Source of the DNA: Lachnospiraceae bacterium oral taxon 500
GTDB taxonomy: Bacteria > Bacillota > Clostridia > Lachnospirales > Vallitaleaceae
Length of the DNA: 64,000 nt
Direction of reading: 5' to 3'
Assembly (NCBI GenBank): GCA_002999035.1
Contig: CP027241.1
Coordinates: 3,114,195-3,178,194, forward strand
The translations under genes were made by a program, and so were the position numbers. Below are positions 25,380 through 33,857 of this stretch, in pieces; within the stretch, counting starts at the first letter, position 1; every line of letters begins with the position of its first letter. A model generated the notes under the pieces. That model was not told the origin of the DNA. It saw only the letters and a program-made list of their open reading frames with translations, and ran no database searches.

Positions 25380-26317
25380 ATGTTCTCCTTTAACAAGAAT
25401 AAACTCCAAATAATTAAACTTTTATTAACATTAGCCTTTAACTGCCTTTTCGCCGCCAGCAGATTATGCGCCAAAAAATAGTATCGGTTCAGGCTCTGAG
25501 CAGAAGCTGCTCCCGCCGGCCGCCGGCAAATTCCCCGCAGCCGCTCTGTTAAAGCAATTTGCAGCGTGGTCAAGGCTTCTTCCAAGTTTTCGGCATATTT
25601 TTCCAAAACAGAAGTCAATTCTATTATATCATGTTCCGGCGTTTTTATAAACCTGTCCAGCAAATTTTCTATATCCCTTTTCATATCCCGGAACGCTTCC
25701 GAATCGGTCAACTGCAAAAGCCGGCCGGGGCTGCCCTCGGCAAAGGCAATCAAATCTTCCCGTTCCGCTCGTCCGTGCCGCTTCAGGAACTCGCGCATTT
25801 CAGCCGGCGATAAAGGCTGCAGCTGCAGCCGGATGCAGCGGGAAAGCACTGTTTCCAGGAGCCGGTCTTTATTTTCTGTCAATAAAAAAAAGAGAGCATA
25901 GGCCGGCGGCTCCTCGATTGTTTTGAGCAGCACATTTTGGGCCGGTACCGTCATCGACTCGGCCGCTTCGATAATATATATTTTATACCGGCTTTGATAA
26001 GGCCGGATTTCCAACTCCCGCAAAACCATCTCCCGGATATCATCCACACCGTATCCGGTTTTCTTTGACGGCTGTACATAAATGACATCCGGATGATTGC
26101 CGGAAGCAAACTGAAGGCAGTCCCGGCACCGGCCGCAGCTTTCTCCGCCGGTCGCTTCCCGGCACAGCAAAAAATTAGCCGCCGCTTCCGCCAGCATCCG
26201 CTTACCGCTCCCCCGGCTGCCCTCTACAATATAGGCATGAGCCAGTCTTTCGCCGGCATCCGCCCTGCGAAAATATTCTTTTAATTCCTGCTGTCCGATA
26301 ATTTCCGCAAACTTCAT
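25376..26317 (-). CDS. holB: DNA polymerase III subunit delta'
   Basis: A 313-aa clamp-loader subunit. IIGQQELKEYFRRA at the start, a degenerate Walker A (EGSRGSGKR), the zinc module C..CGRCRDC (about 72-81) and the sensor-like TIEEPPAYALFFLLTEN are present. The start at 26317 is set by AAAGGAG 6 bases upstream; an in-frame start further upstream would add 28 residues unlike the family. It overlaps ricT by 4 bp. Confidence 0.9.
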   Translation of the reverse strand: MKFAEIIGQQELKEYFRRADAGERLAHAYIVEGSRGSGKRMLAEAAANFLLCREATGGESCGRCRDCLQFASGNHPDVIYVQPSKKTGYGVDDIREMVLRELEIRPYQSRYKIYIIEAAESMTVPAQNVLLKTIEEPPAYALFFLLTENKDRLLETVLSRCIRLQLQPLSPAEMREFLKRHGRAEREDLIAFAEGSPGRLLQLTDSEAFRDMKRDIENLLDRFIKTPEHDIIELTSVLEKYAENLEEALTTLQIALTERLRGICRRPAGAASAQSLNRYYFLAHNLLAAKRQLKANVNKSLIIWSLFLLKENI

Positions 26318-26489
26318 TAGCTGCTCCTTTATCTCATCTTGCGCTCTTTCACGCCTCAAGCCGTCAGTATCGACGGGCACGCCCCAAACCCGAACCGGCA
26401 AAACTCTCCCGCCGGCCAGAGCCTAAGCCGCTTTATTTTATCTGACCGTGAAAAAAGCGATCCCTCTTAACAGGCACCGCCTTCTCTCT

Positions 26490-26927
26490 TCAAACAATCA
26501 TATCTAACAGCAAGCCTTTAATTTCATCGACCTTCGCCAAAATATTCAGCCCGCTTTTTTCTTCCTTCATCAACTCCTGCGCCAAATCATCCAGCTTTTT
26601 ATCGACCAGTTTAACCAAGCCGTAAACCCGATGCCGACCGCGCCGATCCAAAAAGTTTTCCCGGGAAAATTGATGCGAATTGGTGACCACCTCATTGACA
26701 AAATCCTTAATCAATTCGCGGTAACGCTTCATGTCCTTGATATCGACATGCTTGGCCAGTCTGTCTCCCTGCGCGGCGATATCCTCCATCATTTGCTTCA
26801 GTCTGTCATACAACTCCGCATTTTCCAGTTTGGAGGAAAGCACAAACTTAAAATCCGCTTCCGGTGCCTGTGTTTTTACCTGAACCGTCCCCAATGCCGA
26901 TGTCTGCTCTGTTCTTTCTACTTTCAT
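26490..26927 (-). CDS. YaaR/DUF327 family protein
   Basis: A 145-aa helical protein. The pattern [20 protein letters not shown] (about 78-97) followed by V(T)[10 protein letters not shown] and [17 protein letters not shown] is the DUF327 signature. It lies between tmk and holB, as in Bacillus (tmk-darA-yaaR-holB). The start overlaps the tmk stop by 4 bp. Function is unclear. Confidence 0.88.
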   Translation of the reverse strand: MKVERTEQTSALGTVQVKTQAPEADFKFVLSSKLENAELYDRLKQMMEDIAAQGDRLAKHVDIKDMKRYRELIKDFVNEVVTNSHQFSRENFLDRRGRHRVYGLVKLVDKKLDDLAQELMKEEKSGLNILAKVDEIKGLLLDMIV

Positions 26928-27547
26928 TGTCTTTCCTTCCCAAACTCCTGCTCCAGCCGCTGCCGGATTTCAGCATGCACCTGTGCCGGAGCCGCGTCTG
27001 CATCTATAATCATCCGGGGATAGGGATAGCTTTCCGCCAACTGCCGGAAACCCTGATTAACCTTAGCATGAAACGCCATGGATTCGGCCTCCAGCCGATC
27101 CAACTCTTTCTGTGCTTTTTTCCGGCGCAGTGCCTGTTCCTGACTGACAAACAAGAAAATAGTCAAATCCGGCACCCTGCCGTTTATCGCAAACTGATTG
27201 ATCCGCTCGACCGCTTCCAGTCCCAGCCCCCGGGCAATTCCCTGATAGACATAGGATGACACCACATAGCGGTCGGAAATCACAATCTTACCGGCTGCCA
27301 AAGCCGGTTCAATCAACTCAGCCACATGCTGCGCCCGGCTGGCCGCATATAGCAAAGCCTCTGTCCGGGCTGCCATCGCCTGGTTTTCCGGCCGCAGTAA
27401 AATTTCTCTGATTTGCTCGCCGATGTCCGTTCCGCCCGGCTCCCGGGTAATGACCGCTTCCTGATGCCGCTGTTCAAAATATTGGCGCAGCAATTCAATC
27501 TGCGTCGACTTGCCGGAACCGTCCATCCCTTCAATCGCAATAAACAT
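26924..27547 (-). CDS. tmk: Thymidylate kinase
   Basis: A 207-aa P-loop kinase that converts dTMP to dTDP. The Walker A loop [10 protein letters not shown] (about 6-15), the TREPGGT motif and the [12 protein letters not shown] motif are complete. GAGGTG lies 4 bases before the ATG. It opens a tightly overlapping unit with yaaR. Confidence 0.94.
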   Translation of the reverse strand: MFIAIEGMDGSGKSTQIELLRQYFEQRHQEAVITREPGGTDIGEQIREILLRPENQAMAARTEALLYAASRAQHVAELIEPALAAGKIVISDRYVVSSYVYQGIARGLGLEAVERINQFAINGRVPDLTIFLFVSQEQALRRKKAQKELDRLEAESMAFHAKVNQGFRQLAESYPYPRMIIDADAAPAQVHAEIRQRLEQEFGKERQ

Positions 27548-27567
27548 TTTTCACCTCATCTGCGCAG

Positions 27568-28809
27568 TTAGCTGAGAATAATCATCTTCTCCGACCATTC
27601 GACTGCCTGGAAATAAATTTCTGGCAAATCGTACTCGGCCAATTCATGAACTTCCTTCTTGTCAAAATCGCCTTTTTCATAGGCTAAAAGCGCTTTGTAA
27701 TCCTCCAGATACGGGCTCTCTTTTTCCATGAGCAGGGTGCTGATGATATTGCTGCTTAGCGGCAGCTCCTTCACAACCTCTTCCATCGGCTTGCCCAAAA
27801 TTACATCCATCGTTGACAGTACGCCAACCAGCATCATCTCATTTTTATCCTTGAGTGGGTAAGCCTGTTTATCATGGCTCTTTTCCCGAAGAAACTCATT
27901 TTTCTCACCCAACAGTTCAAAGAACTTGGCTCTTTGCATACTGACCTTAATCAATTCCTTAGGCTGATCCTTGGCCAGCTTATGCACCATGATTAATGTA
28001 AACCACTTACGCAGGGTATCAACGCCCAAAAGCGCCAGCGCCTGCAAAATAGAAGAAATCTGATAGGATTTGGTAAAGTTGGCATTGACCAGCTTGAGCA
28101 GCTTATAGGCCGTAATCGGCTCTCTTTCAATAATCAGTGCAATCTTCTTAAAGTCCGGATCTTTGGCTGACATTTCCTTTAAGATGGCAATGTCCTGCGG
28201 GCTGATATACTTAACTGCATGAGATTTCATCAGACTGGGCCGGCTGAAGAAATAACCCTGAAAATAATCAAAGCCCATATCCCTGGCCCATTCATAAACT
28301 TCCTGACTTTCGATTTTTTCGGCCAGCAGCACTTTTCCCGACTGGCGCATGGTATTATAAATATCCCGAATTTCCTGCTTGGTATTTTGCATAAAATCTA
28401 CTTTAATAATATCGACCATGTGAACCAGCCGCGGATATTTATAATCAACACAAAAATCATCCAACGCCAGGGTATAGTGATGCTGCTTCAGCTTTATCAG
28501 TACCTCGTACAACGCTTCATCCGGCTCGATTGTCTCCAAAAGTTCGACCACTACTTTTCTGGGATCCAGCAACAATGGCATCTCCTGTGTCAGCAGCGAC
28601 TTATTAAAATTAATAAAAGCTCTGCCTTTGCCAATCAGCTTTTCCATGCCAAAAGAAAAATAACTGTTGATCAATAATTCCGATGTCGCCTGTTCATCCG
28701 AAACACTGGGATCAAATGCATTCGTTTCGGAATTTCGATATAACAGCTCATATCCATAAACCTTGCTCTCCCGATCGAATATCGGCTGCCTTGCAACATA
28801 AATTTCCAT
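27568..28809 (-). CDS. EAL-HDOD domain protein (YuxH/CdgJ type)
   Basis: A 413-aa protein with an EAL-like domain first (VARQPIFDRESKVYGYELLY, about 5-24; LALDDFCVDY, about 124-133) and an HDOD domain second (about 200-390). The EAL motif reads VVELLET, and several metal ligands of active c-di-GMP phosphodiesterases seem altered, so it may be a sensor or adaptor rather than an enzyme. It is preceded by its own promoter (28876-28904), and an AGAGGAG site sits 3 bases before the ATG. It could act in motility or c-di-GMP signalling, but no such genes are adjacent. Confidence 0.88.
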   Translation of the reverse strand: MEIYVARQPIFDRESKVYGYELLYRNSETNAFDPSVSDEQATSELLINSYFSFGMEKLIGKGRAFINFNKSLLTQEMPLLLDPRKVVVELLETIEPDEALYEVLIKLKQHHYTLALDDFCVDYKYPRLVHMVDIIKVDFMQNTKQEIRDIYNTMRQSGKVLLAEKIESQEVYEWARDMGFDYFQGYFFSRPSLMKSHAVKYISPQDIAILKEMSAKDPDFKKIALIIEREPITAYKLLKLVNANFTKSYQISSILQALALLGVDTLRKWFTLIMVHKLAKDQPKELIKVSMQRAKFFELLGEKNEFLREKSHDKQAYPLKDKNEMMLVGVLSTMDVILGKPMEEVVKELPLSSNIISTLLMEKESPYLEDYKALLAYEKGDFDKKEVHELAEYDLPEIYFQAVEWSEKMIILS

Positions 28810-28875
28810 AATCTCCTCTTATTCTTCCAACTATCCATTTGCGTACATACTTGAATTCAACTTATCGCTTCCTTA

Positions 28876-28904
28876 ATATTATCGGAAATTAACCAAAAAA
28901 TCAA
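28876..28904 (-). promoter_or_regulatory. Promoter of the EAL-HDOD gene
   Basis: Minus strand TTGATT (28904-28899), 17-bp spacer, TAATAT (28881-28876), about 65 bases before the start codon. Confidence 0.65.
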
Positions 28905-28983
28905 TAGTCAAATTTATTTATTATTTCTTTTCGTCCAGATAATCAGATATTTATGTTTGCTGCGACCGGAAGGTTTGATTCCC

Positions 28984-29036
28984 GCTCAAACTTATAATTC
29001 GTCAAATATCAGCAAATTACGGGCGGTTTACCTGAC
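28984..29036. repeat. Palindromic repeat, family B copy 2
   Basis: TATAATTCGTCAAATATCAG is followed by CAAATTACGGGCGGTTTACC. The right half keeps the family order AATTACG-G-G-TTACCTGA. It sits between the two divergent promoters of the EAL-HDOD and antiporter genes. Confidence 0.55.
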
Positions 29037-29070
29037 TGTTGCGTTTTTTAAACGATTCGGTGAAAAGCGC

Positions 29071-29099
29071 TTGACAGACGGGCTGTTCTTTAGTAGTAT
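29071..29099 (+). promoter_or_regulatory. Promoter of the Ca/Na exchanger gene
   Basis: TTGACA (29071-29076), 17-bp spacer, TAGTAT (29094-29099). The predicted start of transcription lies about 40 bases before the ATG at 29148. Confidence 0.75.
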
Positions 29100-29147
29100 G
29101 AAAAAATATCAAAGCTTTCACTCGCTTTTCTCAGAAAGGATGTCTCT

Positions 29148-30161
29148 ATGGACGCAATACTGCACAGTTTTTTTGAAAGTCAATCTCTTTTTATTCTGCT
29201 TCTGATTATCGCTGCCTCCTTTTTTATATTAAGCAAAGGTGCCGATATTTTAGTTGATCAGGCAGTCAGTTTGTCGATTCGCTGGGGCATCCCCAAAATG
29301 GTCATCGGCGCAACCATCGTCAGCTTAGGCACAACCCTGCCGGAAGCGACGGTATCGGTTCTGGCCGCCATTAACGGCAATCCCGATATGGCACTGGGCA
29401 ACGCCATCGGCTCCATTATCTGCGATACCGGTCTGATCATCGGTATCGCCGCCTTAATCGGTACTTTACCGGTTGATAAAAAAACCATTGACCGTCAAGG
29501 CTGGATTCAAATCGCCGCCGCCATGCTGCTGTCTGTCATCGCCCTGCCCTTTTACCGCTCCGGCATCGGCGGGCATCTCCCGCAGTGGGTCGGCTTTCTG
29601 TTTCTCCTTTTGCTGGCCATTTATCTGTACACCATGATGAAATGGTCAATGACCTCGGGTGTTGATGAGGGCGCTTTGCTGGATGAAAAAAAATCACCGG
29701 TTATCCTCCAGCTTCTGAAATTGGTATTGGGCATTGCCATGGTCATTTTTTCTTCCAAAATCCTGATTGGCAGCGTGGAAGTAACCGCTTTGCGGCTGGG
29801 CGTTCCGCAGTCAATCATTGCCGCTACTTTGGTTGCTTTCGGCACCAGCCTGCCGGAACTGATGACGGCCATTACGTCCGTGCGCAAAGGTCACGGTGAG
29901 CTCGCCATCGGCAATATCATCGGCGCCGATATTTTAAATGTGCTGTTTGTAGTCGGTGCGTCCGCTGCCGCTACCAAAGGGGGACTGCTTGTCCCCAGTC
30001 ATTTTTACTATGTACAGATTCCGACCATGCTGATTATCCTCATTTTGTTCCGCATTTTTTCCAAAAACGCCAAGTATGTGATTACCAAAAAAGAAGGGCT
30101 TGCCCTGCTGCTGTTTTACGGCATTTATTTAATTTTAAACTTCACAGTTAAGCTGTCTTGA
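29148..30161 (+). CDS. Calcium/sodium antiporter (CaCA superfamily, YrbG-like)
   Basis: A 337-aa membrane protein with about ten hydrophobic segments. Both alpha repeats are plain: GATIVSLGTTLPEATVSVLA (about 63-82) and ATLVAFGTSLPELMTAITS (about 226-244), each followed by GN(A/I)IG. These form the ion-binding core of Na+/Ca2+ exchangers in the cytoplasmic membrane. AAAGGATG precedes the ATG. The gene is monocistronic, ending at a bidirectional terminator. Confidence 0.92.
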   Translation: MDAILHSFFESQSLFILLLIIAASFFILSKGADILVDQAVSLSIRWGIPKMVIGATIVSLGTTLPEATVSVLAAINGNPDMALGNAIGSIICDTGLIIGIAALIGTLPVDKKTIDRQGWIQIAAAMLLSVIALPFYRSGIGGHLPQWVGFLFLLLLAIYLYTMMKWSMTSGVDEGALLDEKKSPVILQLLKLVLGIAMVIFSSKILIGSVEVTALRLGVPQSIIAATLVAFGTSLPELMTAITSVRKGHGELAIGNIIGADILNVLFVVGASAAATKGGLLVPSHFYYVQIPTMLIILILFRIFSKNAKYVITKKEGLALLLFYGIYLILNFTVKLS

Positions 30162-30224
30162 CTTTGATTTTTCCTGACGGTCAAGCTTAAGGCAAACAGA
30201 GCAGATTATCTTAATGGTGATCTG

Positions 30225-30265
30225 TATTTGCCTATATGAAAGTTTACTTTCGATATAGGCAAATA
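30225..30265. terminator. Bidirectional terminator between antiporter and histidine kinase genes
   Basis: TATTTGCCTATATGAAAG (30225-30242) and CTTTCGATATAGGCAAATA (30247-30265) form an almost perfect 18-bp stem. The right arm ends one base before the kinase stop codon. Confidence 0.8.
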
Positions 30266-30266
30266 A

Positions 30267-31445
30267 TTAGCTAACTATCTTGGATACCTGTTTTAAATCG
30301 CGCGCCGCCGGCAGTTCCACGGTAAATACCGTGCCGGCCGGCGTGCTTTTTTCAATCCACACCCGGCCGCCGTGAAGCTTGACCGTTTCCCAAACCAGTG
30401 CTAAGCCAAGTCCCACGCCGCCCAGCGCCCGGCTGACCGACTTATCCACCCGGAAAAAAGGCTGAAAAATGCTTTTTTGATACTCCGGCGGAATGCCGCC
30501 GCCGGTATCAGCTACCCGAATCAGCACCTTGCTGCCGCTGCGCCCGGTTGATACCGTAACCCGGCCGCCGGGGCGATTGTACTTAATGGCGTTTTCCACC
30601 AGATTAAAAATCACCCGGTATATCAAAATATCGCTGCCAGTCAGCTCAACCTCCTCGCCGGCTTGCTCGAGCGTGATATTTTGCTTTTCCGCCACCGGCG
30701 ATAGATCAGCCAGTATTTCCTCAATCATCGGCACCAGCTCAATTCTGTCGGTCCGGCGCACGGTTTCCAATTCACTCATATCCAGCAAAGTCGTTACCAT
30801 CAGCGACAGTCTTTCCGTTTGTTCCTGAAGCGTGGTAATGATTTCCGTCATATCGGTCATCTTTCCCTGCTCCTTGGTATATAGATCCATTTGTGCCTGC
30901 ATCAGCGCCAAAGGCGTACGCAGTTCATGAGCGGCGTTGCCGGTAAACTGCCGCTGCGCCTCAAACGCCGTTGAAATTCGGCCTAACATCTGATTAAAGG
31001 ATTGACTAAGCATCCGAAACTCCGGAATCTCATTTTCATTAACCGCCGACTCAGTCAAGTTTTCCATTTGAATACGCTCTACCTGATTAGAAAACTCGCG
31101 CAGCGGCTTTAATGACCGGCCACTGACAAAATAAGCGATCACTCCGCTCAGAAGTGTAACCAGCGCTGTAATCAGCCAGCCGTTGATACTGAAACTGGTT
31201 TTGGTATCGTCAACCTGATCAGAAAAAGCCCCGAAAAACTCATCCATCTGTCCTTCCGGAATACTGATATAAAGCTGTTCCGGGTCTTTAAACGTATCGA
31301 TCTGATAGTCCAGTACCAAACCGCCCAGCGCATCAATATAGAAAGAACCGGAACTATACAGCAGCAGATTCATGGAAATACAGGCTGCCGCAATCAGCAG
31401 TGAGGTCATCAGCGTAATCCGCCATTGCAGGGATAATTTTCTCAT
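30267..31445 (-). CDS. HAMP-domain sensor histidine kinase
   Basis: A 392-aa kinase. Two membrane segments (about 10-30 and 88-107) flank a 55-residue extracytoplasmic loop, followed by HAMP (about 108-160), the phosphoacceptor H173 in NAAHELRTPL, and an HATPase domain with NLVENAIKYN (N box), VADTGGGIPPEY (G1) and GGVGLGLALV (G2). The sensing loop is small, so the signal is probably at the membrane. It overlaps the response regulator by 4 bp. The pair lies divergent to a thiol-redox module, a possible target (inference). Confidence 0.92.
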   Translation of the reverse strand: MRKLSLQWRITLMTSLLIAAACISMNLLLYSSGSFYIDALGGLVLDYQIDTFKDPEQLYISIPEGQMDEFFGAFSDQVDDTKTSFSINGWLITALVTLLSGVIAYFVSGRSLKPLREFSNQVERIQMENLTESAVNENEIPEFRMLSQSFNQMLGRISTAFEAQRQFTGNAAHELRTPLALMQAQMDLYTKEQGKMTDMTEIITTLQEQTERLSLMVTTLLDMSELETVRRTDRIELVPMIEEILADLSPVAEKQNITLEQAGEEVELTGSDILIYRVIFNLVENAIKYNRPGGRVTVSTGRSGSKVLIRVADTGGGIPPEYQKSIFQPFFRVDKSVSRALGGVGLGLALVWETVKLHGGRVWIEKSTPAGTVFTVELPAARDLKQVSKIVS

Positions 31446-32119
31446 TTCTCCGGCCCTCCGATCTGATAGCCCACGCCCACCCGATTTTGAATCGGATCAT
31501 AACCCAGCGCCGCTTTCAGCTTTTTACGGAGCGAAGAAATATGCACCCGAATGGAGTTGCTGAACAAATCAACGCTGCTGTCCCAGACATGATCAATCAG
31601 TTCCTCCTGACTGACCGGCCGCCCCTGATGCAGCAGGAGGTACTCCAATATCCCGCCTTCTTTTCGGGTCAGGGCAATGGTTTGCCCCTCCGCCGCCGCT
31701 TCCCGGCTTTTGGTGTCAAACGACAGCCGGCCGCACAAAAGGCAAGTATCGCTTTGAATAAACTTGCGCCGGGTCAGACTGCGCACCCGGGCTTCCAGTT
31801 CATCCAAATGAAACGGCTTGGCCAAATAGTCATTGGCTCCCGCATCCAGACCCTCAACCTTATCGGCAATTTGACTGCGGGCCGATAAAATCAACACTCC
31901 CGTCTCTTCATCCGCCGCCCGCAAAGAGCGCAGTACCTCCATACCGTCCATTTCCGGTAAGTTCAGGTCAAGCACCACCAAATCGTAATGTTCTACCTCC
32001 AAAATCTCCTTCGCCTCCCGGCCGTTATAGCAGGTATCCACCTCGTAGCCCGACTGGCGCAGGCTTTTCGCAATCGTATCACACAGCATTTTTTCATCTT
32101 CTACTATTAAAAGCCGCAT
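31442..32119 (-). CDS. OmpR-family response regulator
   Basis: A 225-aa regulator with receiver domain (E7-D8 pair, phosphoacceptor D51 in LDLNLPEMDG, K101-type lysine in LAKPFHLDEL) and a C-terminal winged helix (VHISSLRKKLKA). The start at 32119 has AAGGAGGAG 4-5 bases upstream; an earlier in-frame start would overlap that site. It forms one unit with the histidine kinase. Confidence 0.93.
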   Translation of the reverse strand: MRLLIVEDEKMLCDTIAKSLRQSGYEVDTCYNGREAKEILEVEHYDLVVLDLNLPEMDGMEVLRSLRAADEETGVLILSARSQIADKVEGLDAGANDYLAKPFHLDELEARVRSLTRRKFIQSDTCLLCGRLSFDTKSREAAAEGQTIALTRKEGGILEYLLLHQGRPVSQEELIDHVWDSSVDLFSNSIRVHISSLRKKLKAALGYDPIQNRVGVGYQIGGPEK

Positions 32120-32174
32120 TTGCTCCTCCTTCTTCATCCATTCTTACCGCCGCAGAAACATTTGAGTTGCTTCC

Positions 32175-32203
32175 ATTATAATATGTTTCCTCCCCGCCGG
32201 CAA
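32175..32203 (-). promoter_or_regulatory. Promoter of the two-component operon
   Basis: Minus strand TTGCCG (32203-32198), 17-bp spacer, TATAAT (32180-32175). Confidence 0.65.
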
Positions 32204-32232
32204 CATAGTTACTATACCAGATTAAAATAAAG

Positions 32233-32262
32233 TTTTTGTTAAATTACAGGGCTTAACAAAAA
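32233..32262. promoter_or_regulatory. Perfect 10-bp-arm palindrome, likely operator
   Basis: TTTTTGTTAA (32233-32242), 10-bp spacer, TTAACAAAAA (32253-32262). It lies between the divergent two-component operon and the redox module. A TATGAT at 32280-32285 lies 17 bases right of the palindrome's end, where a -35 box is missing, which would suit an activator-dependent promoter. It might also be bound by the response regulator itself. Confidence 0.5.
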
Positions 32263-32302
32263 TTTTACACCGCGTGGTGTATGATGGGTTCATCAAGCAG
32301 TT

Positions 32303-32530
32303 GAAGCGCGCAAGCACAAATGAATGCGACCGCAAAGCGGGCATATTCATTTTGCGGCGCTTCTCCAAGGACCGCGGCGAAAGCTTTCAAACGCAGCATT
32401 TGGTCTGCCGGGGAACAACCGGAAGCGCGCAAGCATAAATGAATGCGACCGCGAAGCGGGCATATTCATTTTGCGGCGCTTCTCCAGGGACCGCGGTGAA
32501 AGCTTTCAAACGCAGCATTTGGTCTGCCGG
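32303..32530. repeat. Family C hairpin repeat, two tandem copies
   Basis: Copies start at 32303 and 32422 (period 119 bp). Each begins GAAGCGCGCAAGCA, folds on itself through AATGAATGC...GCATATTCATT and CCGC/GCGG, closes with GCGCTTC, and ends CATTTGGTCTGCCGG. A third copy is at 34817. They precede the CXXC peptide gene, inside its likely 5' leader. Confidence 0.75.
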
Positions 32531-32582
32531 AGATAGTTAGACTTGCCTGAACGGTACGAACAAATAAGGAAGGTGATTGATA

Positions 32583-32729
32583 ATGAAATGGAAAACAAAA
32601 ACCAATGCACAGCTGTTTACGCTGGCATTCGGTGCCGCCATGCTTGGGTTAGGCATCTGGCGAAACGAAGTAAATGTAGTATTAACCAAAGCTGTCAAAA
32701 TATGTTTGGAGTGTGTGGGCATTGGATAA
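32583..32729 (+). CDS. CD1871A-family CXXC-motif membrane peptide (48 aa)
   Basis: A small gene: ATG at 32583 preceded by AAGGAAGGTG at 7 bases, ending at TAA 32727-32729. The product starts MKWKTKTNAQLFTLAFGAAM, has one membrane segment (about 9-25), then RNEVNVVLTKAVKICLECVG with the pair C-L-E-C close to the C-terminus. I recognise the pattern of CD1871A-family CXXC proteins. The stop overlaps the start region of the following polyferredoxin-like gene. A role as a membrane thiol carrier between the Fe-S protein and an outside thioredoxin is inference. Confidence 0.82.
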   Translation: MKWKTKTNAQLFTLAFGAAMLGLGIWRNEVNVVLTKAVKICLECVGIG

Positions 32730-33726
32730 GAAAAAGATGAAGTTTAAAACTATTTCGCATTATCTGGCTCGATTTCGACTGGGGCTTCAGGGTGTAGCGA
32801 CACTGCTGACCAATATCCACCTGCCGAACTTTTTAAAAGGAACCATTTACACCGGCAGGGGCAAAATCGCCTGCGTGCCGGGACTGAATTGTTATTCCTG
32901 TCCGGGGGCAGCCGGTGCCTGTCCGATCGGAGCGTTTCAGGCGGTGGTCGGGTCCTCAAAGTTTAGTTTTACCTATTATATTACCGGCTTCATGATTTTG
33001 CTGGGTGTACTGCTGGGACGGTTTATCTGCGGCTTTCTTTGCCCCTTCGGTTGGTTTCAGGATTTGCTGCATAAGATTCCAAGCAAAAAGTTTTCAACCA
33101 AAAAGTTAAAGCTCTTGCGCGGTCTCAAGTATGTTATCCTGTTGGTTATGGTGGTGCTCTTACCGGCACTGGTGACCAACGCAGTTGGTATGGGCAATCC
33201 TTTCTTCTGTAAATATGTTTGTCCGCAGGGCGTTCTAAGCGGAGCAATTCCTCTGGCAATTGCCAACCCCTCCGTTCGAGCGGCTTTGGGCAAGCTCTTT
33301 ACCTGGAAAGCATCCATCCTGCTGATCATAACGATATTAAGTGTTTTTGTCTACCGCCCGTTCTGTAAATGGATTTGCCCACTGGGTGCCATGTACGCCC
33401 TGTTTAATCGGGTATCGCTGTTTCAGATGAAGGTCAATGAACATAAATGCATTTCCTGCGGCCGCTGCGCCAAAGCCTGCAAAATGGACGTTGATGTAAC
33501 GAAAACACCGAATCATACCGAATGTATCCGCTGCGGCATGTGTATCAGTGCCTGCCCGACCGGCGCCATCAGTTATCGTTATGGGTTTGGCTCCGGCAAC
33601 AGTTGTGGCAGCAACTGCGGCGGCTGCAGCAGCAAAAAAGCCAAGCAGCCAGTTGAAGTAGCCAGCGAGCGTTTGTCCGCGGTCAAAGCGATAAAACCGG
33701 AAACCGTAAAACCAACGATCGTTTAA
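32722..33726 (+). CDS. NapH-like 4Fe-4S membrane protein
   Basis: A membrane protein of about 334 aa with about five hydrophobic segments. Cysteine groups occur as GLNCYSCPGAAGACPIGA, CGFLCPFGW, CKYVCPQG and CKWICPLG, and two ferredoxin motifs CISCGRCAKACKMD and CIRCGMCISACPTG follow near residues 235-280. The tail has a Gly/Ser/Cys-rich stretch (CGSNCGGCSS). TTG at 32722 is chosen because GGAG lies 10 bases before it; GTG 32713 or ATG 32737 remain possible. It probably carries electrons through the membrane to or from the CXXC peptide and the TlpA-like lipoprotein. Confidence 0.85.
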   Translation: MDKKKMKFKTISHYLARFRLGLQGVATLLTNIHLPNFLKGTIYTGRGKIACVPGLNCYSCPGAAGACPIGAFQAVVGSSKFSFTYYITGFMILLGVLLGRFICGFLCPFGWFQDLLHKIPSKKFSTKKLKLLRGLKYVILLVMVVLLPALVTNAVGMGNPFFCKYVCPQGVLSGAIPLAIANPSVRAALGKLFTWKASILLIITILSVFVYRPFCKWICPLGAMYALFNRVSLFQMKVNEHKCISCGRCAKACKMDVDVTKTPNHTECIRCGMCISACPTGAISYRYGFGSGNSCGSNCGGCSSKKAKQPVEVASERLSAVKAIKPETVKPTIV

Positions 33727-33857
33727 AAAACAATGAAAACCATCGGCAAAGAAAAGATGTATGTATTCGGCGCCGCTTTTAGCACAAACGGAAAAGGCTT
33801 ACTGCTTTTCCACAAACAACACCTTAATTAAAAAGACAAATAAAAGGAGAAAAACAA

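Noticed and set aside
32543-32740. 65-codon reading frame over the CXXC peptide gene
   Set aside because: It lies in another frame of the 48-aa CD1871A-type gene, which has the better ribosome site, the membrane segment and the family CXXC motif.
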